Shown piece by piece: positions 1 to 7,147 of a stretch of 8,154 nucleotides of DNA. The stretch comes from Phycisphaeraceae bacterium (lineage in GTDB: Bacteria; Planctomycetota; Phycisphaerae; Phycisphaerales; Phycisphaeraceae): the NCBI GenBank assembly GCA_029260675.1, contig JAJDCV010000354.1:1-8154 (forward strand), read 5' to 3'. Positions within the stretch are counted from its first letter, which is position 1, and each line of letters begins with the position of its first letter. The translations under genes were made by a program, and so were the position numbers. Under the pieces are notes generated by a model, which was not told the DNA's origin, did not search any database, and saw only the letters and a program-made list of their open reading frames with translations.

Positions 1-581
1 AGGTCCAGATCCTCGACCCAGTCCGTCCCCTCGCACCAGCCGCCCACCTCCCGAAGCGCCTCAGCGCGCATCATCAGACTCGCATGCACCATCACACTCG
101 CGTCACCTTCCAGCAAGCCCCGGTCGATCGCGTCGTGCTCCGTCGGCGGCTCCTGCGAGCCCGCCGGCGAGCCAAACGGGTCCGTACGCTGCACCCAGGC
201 GCCCAGCGCCACGCAATCGGTGTGCGCATCCAGGTATTCAACCTGACGCGCAAACCGGACCTCGGCACACCAGTCGTCGGCATCCATCCGCGCGATGTAC
301 GCGCCCCGAGCGATCTCAAGCCCGTCGTTCAGGGCCCCGACGATCCCGGTATTCGCCCGAGAGAGCACACGGACACGCCCGTGCCGATTCCCGTAGTCGT
401 GGAGGATCGCTAATGACGTGTCTGTCGATCCGTCATCGATACATATCAATTCCCAGTCATCAAACGTCTGCGCCAGGATGCAGTCGATCGCCTCGACCAG
501 GTAGGCCTGGGCGTTGTACACCGGCATCAAGACCGACACGCGTGGTGGGTAGTTTTGAATGTCCTGTGTCACGCTAATCAC
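1..581 (-). CDS. Family 2 (GT-A) glycosyltransferase, C-terminal part cut by window edge
   Basis: An open frame of 193 full codons runs off the left edge with no stop. It transfers a sugar from a nucleotide-sugar donor, probably at the cytoplasmic face of the membrane on a growing glycan. The N-terminus has the family 2 pattern: a VSVLMPVYN strand at residues 15-23, DDGSTD at 49-54, NTG at 77-79 and the metal-binding D-A-D-D at 100-103. A WVED at 188-191, just before the edge, is where the catalytic-base acid of this fold is expected. The start chosen is GTG at 581-579, because it overlaps the upstream TGA by four bases (GTGA) and has AAAGG a few bases before it. A second in-frame GTG lies at 572. 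No membrane segment is seen in the visible part. Family assignment is firm; donor and acceptor are unknown. Confidence 0.93.
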   Translation of the reverse strand, partial: MISVTQDIQNYPPRVSVLMPVYNAQAYLVEAIDCILAQTFDDWELICIDDGSTDTSLAILHDYGNRHGRVRVLSRANTGIVGALNDGLEIARGAYIARMDADDWCAEVRFARQVEYLDAHTDCVALGAWVQRTDPFGSPAGSQEPPTEHDAIDRGLLEGDASVMVHASLMMRAEALREVGGWCEGTDWVEDLD

Positions 582-1519
582 GCCGCCTTTCTTGGGGACA
601 CCGTTGCCCGTCCAAACCGTGCTGCGACTTTGCCCACCGCGCGCTTCCACCTGGGCTGATCCAAGGACGCCAGCCACCGCTCGCACTCGCGGAACCTCGC
701 CGGCGGTGTCGTATCACGCGACGAATCAAGCCCCGCGAACGGCAAAGTTGACAGCGTCCGGCCCCGCCAACTGATCACGTCCAACTGCGGCGTATAATGA
801 GGCGTCACCTCGCCGGTCATGTCGTGCCGGGGATGGAACAGCTTCACCTCGGGGTTCCACCGCACCATCAGGCCCAGGCTGCACAGCCGGGCGTACACGT
901 CCTTGTCGTTGGCGTGGAAACCGGTCGCGAAGATCGGGCTCTGCTCGTACCCGTTGATCTCGGTGAGCCACTTCCTTCTGACCGACAGGCACGCCCCGTG
1001 GTTCGACGGGTTGGTCAGCTCGCAAACGCTACGCAGATGATCAAGCTCGACCGTATCGTGGTGCGCATCCTTCGGCTCGTTGTAGCGGTGGTAGTAGGTA
1101 ACCAGCCGATCGCTTGACTGGTGGTCCCGCCAGACGGCGCTCAAAAAGCCCGGCTCGGCGATCACATCGGCGTCGGGGATCACCACCAACTCGCCACGCG
1201 CCTCGGCGATCCCGCGGTTAAAGCAATAAGACGAGTGGTACGCCCCGGAACGCCCCAGTGTGATTGCTCTGAACCGACGGCCCCGACTCGCCGAATCGAT
1301 CCGACTTTGCAGATCAGGGTGGATGCCGTCGAAGTACTCGACCCAGATCAACTCGTAGTCCTCGGCGGGGAAGTCCTGCCGGGCCATAAAGTCGATCGAG
1401 TCGTAACGCTCACGGAACGAGCCGTCGACCATGACGATGCTGATCTTCGGGCGGGGCGTCGGGTTGTTAAGCTCGGTCTTGTTCATGTCTCGTTCATGTC
1501 TCGTTCGTGCCCTGTTCAT
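578..1519 (-). CDS. GT-A glycosyltransferase with galactosyltransferase-like C-terminal half
   Basis: This protein of 313 residues (302 if the second in-frame ATG is used) is a nucleotide-sugar-dependent glycosyltransferase. Residues 25-32 form the first strand (KISIVMVD). NRGIAEARGE at 101-110 leads into the P-D-A-D-V metal site at 115-119. The segment from about 173 to 230 (NHGACLSV, then NGYE, then HANDKDVYARL, then LFHP) resembles the C-terminal domain of beta-1,4-galactosyltransferase/GalNAc-transferase-type enzymes, where an acidic residue activates the acceptor. The last 50 residues are basic and may be a membrane-contact tail. The start is uncertain: ATG at 1519 lies six bases after the upstream stop, and ATG at 1486 ends a chain of stop/start overlaps inside an 11-bp repeat. 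Residues 1-24 show no conserved pattern, so both fit. It overlaps the next gene by GTGA. Sugar specificity is unknown. Confidence 0.9.
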   Translation of the reverse strand: MNRARTRHERDMNKTELNNPTPRPKISIVMVDGSFRERYDSIDFMARQDFPAEDYELIWVEYFDGIHPDLQSRIDSASRGRRFRAITLGRSGAYHSSYCFNRGIAEARGELVVIPDADVIAEPGFLSAVWRDHQSSDRLVTYYHRYNEPKDAHHDTVELDHLRSVCELTNPSNHGACLSVRRKWLTEINGYEQSPIFATGFHANDKDVYARLCSLGLMVRWNPEVKLFHPRHDMTGEVTPHYTPQLDVISWRGRTLSTLPFAGLDSSRDTTPPARFRECERWLASLDQPRWKRAVGKVAARFGRATVSPRKAA

Positions 1520-1524
1520 CCATA
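1481..1524 (-). repeat. 11-bp tandem repeat over a translation start
   Basis: On the plus strand, units start at 1481, 1492, 1503 and 1514. The first two are identical (GTTCATGTCTC), the third is degenerate and the fourth keeps only GTTCAT. On the coding strand three of the four units carry ATGAAC (ATGs at 1519, 1497 and 1486). The array covers the gap between the GT4 gene and the next glycosyltransferase and supplies several candidate start codons. It looks like a local duplication, because no copy was noticed elsewhere in the window. Confidence 0.85.
1483..1497 (-). other. Possible 4-codon relay ORF inside the repeat
   Basis: The frame ATG AAC GAG ACA TGA begins where the 11-codon ORF stops (ATGA at 1497-1494). 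It ends where the ATG at 1486 of the next glycosyltransferase begins (ATGA at 1486-1483). It is the second step of a three-step chain of four-base overlaps. Translation is unproven. Confidence 0.3.
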
Positions 1525-1529
1525 CTCAT
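1494..1529 (-). other. Possible 11-codon leader ORF coupled to the GT4 stop
   Basis: An ATG at 1529-1527 overlaps the GT4 stop as ATGA, the same junction used elsewhere in this operon. It opens an 11-residue frame, MSMDEQGTNET, that stops at 1496-1494. That stop in turn overlaps an ATG at 1497. The peptide resembles nothing I recognise. If translated, its role would more likely be to carry ribosomes onward than to make a peptide. It could equally be a by-product of the repeat. Confidence 0.35.
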
Positions 1530-2899
1530 GCGGCGATCCGGCCCCCCGGGGTTTGTGCCTTGTGTACGGCCTGCTGGTACCACGCGAGGCACCGCTGAAC
1601 CTGCATCCCCAGGTCGAACCGTTGTGCCGCCACCTTGACTGATTGCTCCATAAACGAACGGCACAGGCCCGGGTTGTGCAGAAGCATCGTTAGGTAAGCA
1701 CCGAACATGACCGGGTCGCCCGGCGCCGCAAGCAGCCCGGTCTGGCCGTGCGTGACCTGCTCGGGGATCCCCCCCACGTCTGAAGCAACCACCGGCGTAC
1801 CACAAGCCATCGCCTCGATCACCGTCGTCGGGAACGTGTCTTCCTTCGCGGCGTGGGCGTATACGTCGGCGGCGCGGTAATAATCAGCCACGACCTCGGG
1901 CTCCGACTGGGGGGCGACGAACTGAACGCGTACTCGCCCGATGTGCTGGGTTTCACCCGCTTCGCCCAGGGCAACGCACAGCACCGGGCGATCGACCACC
2001 GACTCAGACACACGGCCGATGGCCCCCCGCAAGGTGTCGCAGTCCTTGAAATCTGATCGTCGGATCCCGTTCGCGGCCAGGAGAATAATGTGCGCGCTCT
2101 CCGGCAAGGCCAGGCGATGCCGCGCACCGGCCTGATCGCCGGGGCGGAACACCTCAAGGTCAACACCGTTGGGGATCACCCGTGAATCGAGCACTGCCGG
2201 CGCAAGCATCGACCGCTTGGCCTTGTCCAACAGCCACTTCGACGGCGCGGTGAGATACACCCGGCTGCTTGCATAGATAGCGCGTTTGCGTAGCCAGTTC
2301 CCGGCAGTCGCGTCCCGCTTCACCGCGGGATAAGTCCCAAGCGCAGGGCAACCGCCGCACCCCGTCCGCCATTTATCGCAACCCAAGGAGTGGGCGCAGT
2401 GACCGGCGAGCATCCAGGCGTCGTGCAGCGTGACGAAGACCGGGGCTTGCCGTGAGATCTCTGGCAACCGACGCAGATCGAAGTAACCCCCGTGGAGGTT
2501 GTGCAGGTGGATCAGGTCGGGCTTCTGCGCTATTAAGTCGGTCAGCCGCTTGGTGCCGGGATACCCGTAGTGTTCACGCCCCAGTTGCCCGTCCAGCCAG
2601 GCGTCGGGTTTGCCGATCGCTTCGGCTGCCGCGCGCAGATAGCGCGTGCTGCCCAAGCGGTGCTCATGTGATTTCAGTTGATACGACGCGCCCGACCAGA
2701 ACCGTGCCCATACGTGGCGCTCACGCGCGTTTGGAATCTCGATAGTATGCGGGTCGCTTCCGATCTTACGCCCGACCGCCATCGTCGCCAGGTGGCCACG
2801 GGCAAGGTACCGCTGATGCAGATTCATCGCGATACGCTCCGCCCCACCGCCGCGATCGGCGGTGCTGACCTGCAGGATGTTCAGGGCGTCGCGTGTCAT
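1526..2899 (-). CDS. Family 4 (GT-B) glycosyltransferase with four-cysteine cluster
   Basis: This 457-residue retaining GT-B glycosyltransferase is of the normal size for family 4. The N-terminal acceptor domain opens with a strand and glycine loop (STADRGGGAERIA, 12-24) and has HLHNLHGG at 131-138. A THDAW-like motif (LHDAW, 158-162) is followed by a cysteine cluster, C168, C174, C181 and C184, in the context GHC...GC...TGCGGCP. This cluster recurs in a subgroup of family 4 enzymes and could bind a metal. The hinge precedes PNGVD (243-247), where the C-terminal donor domain starts. The donor site is D354-x7-E362 followed by AMACGTPVVASDVGGIPE (363-380). The usual first Glu of E-x7-E is replaced by Asp, as in other members with an E-D-x-F-P sequence. 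It starts at an ATGA overlap with the deacetylase gene. It probably elongates the lipid-linked glycan in the cytoplasm; the sugar is unknown. Confidence 0.95.
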   Translation of the reverse strand: MTRDALNILQVSTADRGGGAERIAMNLHQRYLARGHLATMAVGRKIGSDPHTIEIPNARERHVWARFWSGASYQLKSHEHRLGSTRYLRAAAEAIGKPDAWLDGQLGREHYGYPGTKRLTDLIAQKPDLIHLHNLHGGYFDLRRLPEISRQAPVFVTLHDAWMLAGHCAHSLGCDKWRTGCGGCPALGTYPAVKRDATAGNWLRKRAIYASSRVYLTAPSKWLLDKAKRSMLAPAVLDSRVIPNGVDLEVFRPGDQAGARHRLALPESAHIILLAANGIRRSDFKDCDTLRGAIGRVSESVVDRPVLCVALGEAGETQHIGRVRVQFVAPQSEPEVVADYYRAADVYAHAAKEDTFPTTVIEAMACGTPVVASDVGGIPEQVTHGQTGLLAAPGDPVMFGAYLTMLLHNPGLCRSFMEQSVKVAAQRFDLGMQVQRCLAWYQQAVHKAQTPGGRIAA

Positions 2900-3924
2900 G
2901 CCGCCAGCGCCCCCACTTCTTCCATAAAACGATCGCCGACCCAGTCACGCACCAGCATCCGGGGCAACTGATAAGGATCGACGTCCCGTCTTAGCTCACC
3001 CGTGAAGTTCGAGCAGGCACAGGTGAATCCCGCCTCGGCCACGGCGTCAACGGTGGCCCGGGTGTACGAGCTGCGGGTGCCGTAGGGATAAGAAAAACTC
3101 TGTACAGGCCCGCCTATCAACCGCTGCAGATCATCTTTGCTCTGTTGTATCTGCCGGCGCTGCTCGCCCATCGTCAGCGTCGCCAGGATCGGGTGATCAA
3201 TCGTATGAGCGCCAACATCGATCAGCCCGCTCGAGACAAGCTGATTCAACTGATCCCCGGTTACCGTACGGTGAGTCGTGCGTGGTTCCGTGCCGATCCC
3301 CGCCCATCGGCACAACCCGTCGAGTACGGCTGACTGCTGATCAAAAGGGAGGGGACGTAACTTATCACACAATTCGAGATACGCAGACTGCCGCCGACCC
3401 GGACGCTCGGCGGAGAGCACGTTCCAACGTTGTTGTGAGTAGCCCGATATCTCTTCCCCAAAACCCCACCGGTAGTCATCGCCCCCGATGGGGATAGCTA
3501 GTTCGCCGGGCAGGATGCGATCTGTCAAAAATATATCTTCGAGCTTGTCCCAGTAGAACTCGCGATGGCTCCCGACCGCTCCGCTGGCAACGAACACGGT
3601 CGCGGGAACCTGGTATTCTTCAAGGACCGGCTTGGCGATCGTCAGGTTGTCTTCGTACCCGTCATCGAACGTCACGACGACCGCGCGGTCCGGCACACTC
3701 CCCCGCCTGACGCACGCGCCGAGCTCCAACAGGCTCATCGGGTGAAACTCGCGGGCGATCAGCCGCATCTGCTCCTCAAACCGCTGCGGATTTACCGCGA
3801 GAAGCTGGGGGTCACAATCAAGATCGATGACACGGTGATATAGCAATACCACCGCGCTGTTCGAGGGCCGACGCAACAGCCCAAGGGCCTTTCCTCGCAG
3901 GTTGTCGATCGTACTGCGTATCAT
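2896..3924 (-). CDS. Polysaccharide deacetylase (NodB/CE4 type), cytoplasmic
   Basis: This 342-residue member of the NodB-homology carbohydrate esterase 4 family removes N- or O-acetyl groups from a sugar with a divalent metal. Visible motifs are VLLYHRV (26-32), TFDDGY (85-90; D87 the expected base and D88 a metal ligand), PATVFV (107-112), H240-x3-H244-P (the metal histidines) and SYPYG (278-282). ACSNF (303-307) and LPRMLVRDW (320-328) close the domain. About 120 residues between motif one and the histidine motif, starting with FYWDKLEDIFL, are longer than in minimal NodB domains but usual for this polysaccharide-cluster subgroup. The N-terminus is basic and lacks a hydrophobic signal segment, so it is predicted to act in the cytoplasm, on an intermediate before export. 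Start and stop both sit in ATGA overlaps with the neighbours. The substrate is inferred only from context. Confidence 0.95.
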   Translation of the reverse strand: MIRSTIDNLRGKALGLLRRPSNSAVVLLYHRVIDLDCDPQLLAVNPQRFEEQMRLIAREFHPMSLLELGACVRRGSVPDRAVVVTFDDGYEDNLTIAKPVLEEYQVPATVFVASGAVGSHREFYWDKLEDIFLTDRILPGELAIPIGGDDYRWGFGEEISGYSQQRWNVLSAERPGRRQSAYLELCDKLRPLPFDQQSAVLDGLCRWAGIGTEPRTTHRTVTGDQLNQLVSSGLIDVGAHTIDHPILATLTMGEQRRQIQQSKDDLQRLIGGPVQSFSYPYGTRSSYTRATVDAVAEAGFTCACSNFTGELRRDVDPYQLPRMLVRDWVGDRFMEEVGALAA

Positions 3925-4691
3925 AAATCCATAGGCTTCTGCGCCCGGGTGGCGACGATGATCGGGTAGTCCGGGTCGTGAGTGTCGACCTCCGGTTCAG
4001 TCAGCTCTTCAAGCGAGAGCCCGTGCAGGAACGCGGTCGCGGTCAGGACGTTGCCGTAAGTTTGAACTTCGACGGCATCATCAGGCAGGTGCTCGCCGAA
4101 CAGCCGCCCAGCGGCCTGCGCGCTAAGCCGCCAATAATCGCCCCACCTGTCGGCGTCATACCGGCTTATCTGACCCAGCCCGAGGGTGGTCATCAACACG
4201 ACCCCACCGGGCTTGAGCGCAGCACAGGTGTGCTTGATCGCGGCACGGATGTCATAAACACACTGCACGACCTGCGTCAGGACGATGCAGTCGTAGACCC
4301 CGGCGGGCACACCCTCACCGGTCGCCAGGTCGCCGACCACGGTGGCCTGGGGGTTGCCGGCCTCAGCGTGCAGGACATCGGATTGCGTCACCCGGTCACC
4401 ACCGAATGTCTTCGTGACGTGGTTGTCCCCGATCTCCAGGACGCGCCCGTGGATATCGTCTGCGTGGGCCTGGATGAACTGATTAACATAGTGCCTGCCG
4501 ATCCGTGTCCCGCCCCGTCCGTACCCGAACGACCCGGCGATCGGCGTGGTCCGCCGCAGCGACCCGAAACGCACCGAGCCCATCGGCGGCGTAGTTTGGC
4601 CGGCTAATTGCCCCGCGCCACGCACCATCGCCCGGCTGGCTCGCAACAGCGCCGCGGCCCGCGACTCGATCTGTGACTTCATCTGGCTCAT
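3921..4691 (-). CDS. Class I SAM-dependent methyltransferase of glycan clusters
   Basis: A 256-residue Rossmann-fold methyltransferase. Motif I is GRVLEIGDNHVTKTFGG (82-98), of the form seen in methyltransferases encoded beside glycosyltransferases. The acidic end of strand two is SDVLH (104-108), a further Asp is at 121 (VGDLA), and YDCIVLTQVVQCVYD (133-147) is the strand-four region. KPGGVVLMTT (160-169) and WGDYWRLS (183-190) follow. The frame stays open upstream to 4835, but the start chosen is ATG at 4691-4689. It makes the ATGA overlap typical of this operon, and the 48 extra residues would be arginine-rich and lie inside the upstream gene's conserved end. The basic first 35 residues could form an amphipathic helix. 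It probably methylates a sugar of the glycan or its lipid-linked precursor; the position is unknown. The 3' end overlaps the deacetylase start by ATGA. Confidence 0.93.
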   Translation of the reverse strand: MSQMKSQIESRAAALLRASRAMVRGAGQLAGQTTPPMGSVRFGSLRRTTPIAGSFGYGRGGTRIGRHYVNQFIQAHADDIHGRVLEIGDNHVTKTFGGDRVTQSDVLHAEAGNPQATVVGDLATGEGVPAGVYDCIVLTQVVQCVYDIRAAIKHTCAALKPGGVVLMTTLGLGQISRYDADRWGDYWRLSAQAAGRLFGEHLPDDAVEVQTYGNVLTATAFLHGLSLEELTEPEVDTHDPDYPIIVATRAQKPMDL

Positions 4692-7117
4692 GCGGCGGCC
4701 CCTGCCTGGAGGGTTAGTGCGGTCGGTGGCTTGATACGGACGCGGTCGGAAACAGTCACGCCGAACGACTTCTCGTACGTCGTTTCGAGTTCGCTGACCA
4801 GCCCGATCGTTTTGTCTTCGAGATAGTCTGACCACGAGTGTCGCTTCTCGATCAGCTCACTGAGACAGCCGGCTGCGTCGTCGGGATCGATCTGCCGCCA
4901 CCGCCGGGACCACCGGCCGTACCCGATACGTTTGATCAGGGCGGCGACCTTGCCGTGCTCGCCGGTGTAATCGATCGAGAGCACCGGCACACCCAGCGCC
5001 ATGCAGAACAAGTGCCCGTGGTAACGCATCGCCACCGCGGCGTCGGCGATGGCTTCCAGCAGCTCCTGAAGCGTCAGGTACCCTCGCTCAACCGAGACAC
5101 GCCCGCGGTCGGTAAACGCCTTGGCGATCCGCCGGTTGAACAGCCGATCGTCCCCGCCAAGCGGCAGCGAATGCATCGGCAACAACTCGGCGGTGGTGTC
5201 GTGGTGAGTCGCGACGGACTCGAATATCGACGCCAGGTCCACGGTCGTCTGGTGGTTACGCCCGTCCAACACATCGGGGGACAGGTCGGCGGCGTACTCG
5301 CAGGTGTTGGCGCGGACCAGCCCGATCAGCCAGGGGGCACGCCGTGTTTCCTTGGGTTGGTTCAGCCGTGCCAGACGTTGGCTCCGTTCCTGCGCCCAAC
5401 GATAAAGATACCGCAGCGCCGGGTCGCAGCCGACGCCCAGCTTGGGCGAAGCGCCAAGCCGTACCGCGAAATCATGGCTCTCCTGATCGCGGAAGAACCC
5501 TCCGGTCGTCATCCGCAGGATCGCCGACGCCTGCGCCTTGACCCGCTCGTTATGGAAAGGCCCGACCCCGCAGCCGAAGATCACCCGCGCCTTACACAAC
5601 TGGTTGGCCTTGTGAAAAATCCGCCAGACGTGCTCGGTCTCACCGATGTCTTCCAACGGCCCGCCACCGAGGATGACCGCGTCGGCCCGCTCGACCACAC
5701 CCGACTCCGCGGCGCGATTCAACTCAACCAACTCGATCCCCGCCAACTCCGGCATCTCGCGCAGCGTCTGCAGGCTCACCTTGCGGTCGATCGTGGTCAG
5801 TGTGATCTTGCAACCGGGGCTGTGTGTATACAGGAAATTGACCAGCTCGCCGAGGATCGCCTTGTCGCCCTGGGTCTCCGTGCCGTACCACCCGGTGATC
5901 ACGACGCTGCGCCACCGCGCCGGGTGCGGCAGCGTGGGGTGGCTGAGGGTGTGCGGAGTGAAGTCGGGCTCTTGTACGTCCTGCCGGCTGTTGAATTGTG
6001 CGATCCTGCGCCGCCAGGGCTCGGTGATCTCATCGATCCCTTGCCTGACCCTCTCCCGGATCGGCGGCAGCCCCAGCAGGTCGTGCCGGCAGTTAGCGCA
6101 GTCGTTCTTGATGATCTGCCTGCGTTGGGGCAAACCCTTCTTATAGACCTCCGCCGCGCTGCCGGTCAGCGCCGACCCGATGACCGGGCTCTTGACCGAG
6201 CAGTAGCTCAGGTCGCCGCGCGCATCAAGTGTGACGCCCTGCGTCTGCCAGTGGCACCCCGCCGAGCGCGGTGAGCCGTAAGCAATCTGATCGACCAGGC
6301 TCTTGTAGAACCGCCGCTGCGCCCCCCCGACACGCTGATCGTGCGAAAGTTTGTCGAAGAACATCGCCAAATGGAACCACTGCGACGGCGTCAGGGGGTT
6401 CAGCAGGTCGTAACCCTCGTTGTAAACCCGCCGGATCTCCACGCCCAGGCGGAACTCATAATCTCCGATCCCGTTGTCCTCGCACCATTGCAACAGGTCG
6501 TCCGCGCCGTAGCAGTTTTCTCTCGTGAGCGTGCAGCCGATCGAGACCGGGACGCGGTTTTCTTTCAGCGCGTCGATCACTTTGACAGCCGAGTCGAAGT
6601 TGCCCGGCACACCGCGGTTGCGGTCGTGGTCTTCACCGACGCCGTCGAGGGAAACGCTGACGCTCAACTTCTTGCCGGCATCTTTCGCCACGTCATTCAC
6701 CGCCAGAATCCGCTCGGTCACATCGCTGTGCCGGATCGCGTTGGTGATGATGTGCAGCTCTTTGAGTTTGGGTAGCCCACGGGTGAGCACACCGGCGAGC
6801 TCGGGCAGGTCCTTGCGGAGCGTGGGCTCACCGCCGTTGAGCCCGACGAAACTGACCTCGGAAAACAACGGGTCGCGGAGGATGCCCGCCAACTCGTCGG
6901 GGGTCAGCTCGTGGTCGCGTTTGCGTTGCCAGATGTTGCACATACCGCAGCGAGAGTTACAGATATCGTTGACCGGGAACTGGACCACGGTCGGCCTGGA
7001 CGCGATGCGCTGCGCGGCCAGTCGGTTTGCCGCCTCGACCCCGGCGTGGCCAAGGATAAGCCCCCCCCGCTTGGCGGCGCCTGCGACGGATCTGATTTGA
7101 CGCAACATCTGCAGCAT
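4688..7117 (-). CDS. Radical SAM enzyme fused to polysaccharide pyruvyl transferase
   Basis: This protein of 809 residues has two catalytic domains. Residues about 43-345 are a radical SAM enzyme: CNSRCGMC gives C53-x3-C57-x2-C60 for the [4Fe-4S] cluster, NGGEP (94-98) contacts SAM, and SVSLDG (154-159) follows. C288, C306, C340 and C343 could hold an auxiliary cluster, fewer than the seven cysteines of a full SPASM domain. A Pro/His-rich linker (about 374-402) leads to a CsaB/WcaK-type pyruvyl transferase domain (401-744): GWYGTETQGDKA (409-420), GGGP (484-487), GCGVGP (515-520), FRDQES (542-547), MRYHGHLF (697-704) and EHGK (720-723). R543, H700 and K723 sit where bacterial CsaB, as I recall, has its key Arg, His and Lys. 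The pyruvyl domain should transfer pyruvate from phosphoenolpyruvate to form a ketal on a sugar; the radical step is unknown. The start is ATG at 7117; GTG at 7120 is adjacent and in frame. No internal start is evident at the junction. Confidence 0.94.
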   Translation of the reverse strand: MLQMLRQIRSVAGAAKRGGLILGHAGVEAANRLAAQRIASRPTVVQFPVNDICNSRCGMCNIWQRKRDHELTPDELAGILRDPLFSEVSFVGLNGGEPTLRKDLPELAGVLTRGLPKLKELHIITNAIRHSDVTERILAVNDVAKDAGKKLSVSVSLDGVGEDHDRNRGVPGNFDSAVKVIDALKENRVPVSIGCTLTRENCYGADDLLQWCEDNGIGDYEFRLGVEIRRVYNEGYDLLNPLTPSQWFHLAMFFDKLSHDQRVGGAQRRFYKSLVDQIAYGSPRSAGCHWQTQGVTLDARGDLSYCSVKSPVIGSALTGSAAEVYKKGLPQRRQIIKNDCANCRHDLLGLPPIRERVRQGIDEITEPWRRRIAQFNSRQDVQEPDFTPHTLSHPTLPHPARWRSVVITGWYGTETQGDKAILGELVNFLYTHSPGCKITLTTIDRKVSLQTLREMPELAGIELVELNRAAESGVVERADAVILGGGPLEDIGETEHVWRIFHKANQLCKARVIFGCGVGPFHNERVKAQASAILRMTTGGFFRDQESHDFAVRLGASPKLGVGCDPALRYLYRWAQERSQRLARLNQPKETRRAPWLIGLVRANTCEYAADLSPDVLDGRNHQTTVDLASIFESVATHHDTTAELLPMHSLPLGGDDRLFNRRIAKAFTDRGRVSVERGYLTLQELLEAIADAAVAMRYHGHLFCMALGVPVLSIDYTGEHGKVAALIKRIGYGRWSRRWRQIDPDDAAGCLSELIEKRHSWSDYLEDKTIGLVSELETTYEKSFGVTVSDRVRIKPPTALTLQAGAAA
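4886..5917 (-). other. Polysaccharide pyruvyl transferase domain of the fusion
   Basis: These are the approximate limits of the C-terminal pyruvyl transferase domain, residues 401-744 of the fusion protein. They run from the strand before GWYGTETQGDK to just after the EHGK loop and the KRIGYGRW segment. Freestanding homologues are usually about 300-400 residues, so the domain looks complete. A helical tail of about 65 residues follows it, with no motif I recognise. Confidence 0.8.
7061..7068 (-). repeat. G8 homopolymer in the 5' end of the fusion gene
   Basis: Eight consecutive C on the plus strand read as eight G in codons 17-19 (CGG GGG GGG, Arg-Gly-Gly) of the radical SAM fusion. A one-base slip would put about 790 of 809 residues out of frame, and no ATG re-entry point is seen before the iron-sulfur cysteines. 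A G7 run at 6322-6328 lies in the same gene and another at 1769-1775 in the GT4 gene. All encode Gly-Gly, so GC-rich codon choice alone may explain them. Confidence 0.6.
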
Positions 7118-7147
7118 CACTGATACCCGTTCTTTGATCCAGAAGCC

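Noticed and set aside
1121..1642. Plus-strand open frame of 173 codons spanning a gene junction
   Set aside because: It is antisense to two glycosyltransferases, has no motif and no convincing ribosome binding site.
3521..3545. Short AT-rich patch
   Set aside because: It is inside the deacetylase coding sequence and encodes part of a normal segment (DIFLTD). There is no sign of a promoter or an insertion.
3978..4607. Plus-strand open frame of 209 codons
   Set aside because: It is antisense to the methyltransferase at 3921-4691, has no recognisable motif and shows the same GC-rich mirror composition.
4692..4835. N-terminal extension of the second methyltransferase to 4835
   Set aside because: The added 48 residues are arginine-rich and lie wholly within the upstream gene, whereas ATG 4691 gives the ATGA overlap seen at other junctions.
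4838..6274. Long plus-strand open frame of 478 codons
   Set aside because: It lies entirely antisense to the radical SAM-pyruvyl transferase gene, whose motifs are unmistakable. The antisense product is rich in Arg, Pro, Asp and Gln, shows no domain I recognise, and is the usual mirror of GC-rich codons.
7121..7147. Gap between the first methyltransferase and the fusion gene as a promoter or terminator site
   Set aside because: It is only 27 bases, with no inverted repeat, no T-run and no -10/-35 pair visible. It holds at most a weak ribosome binding site.
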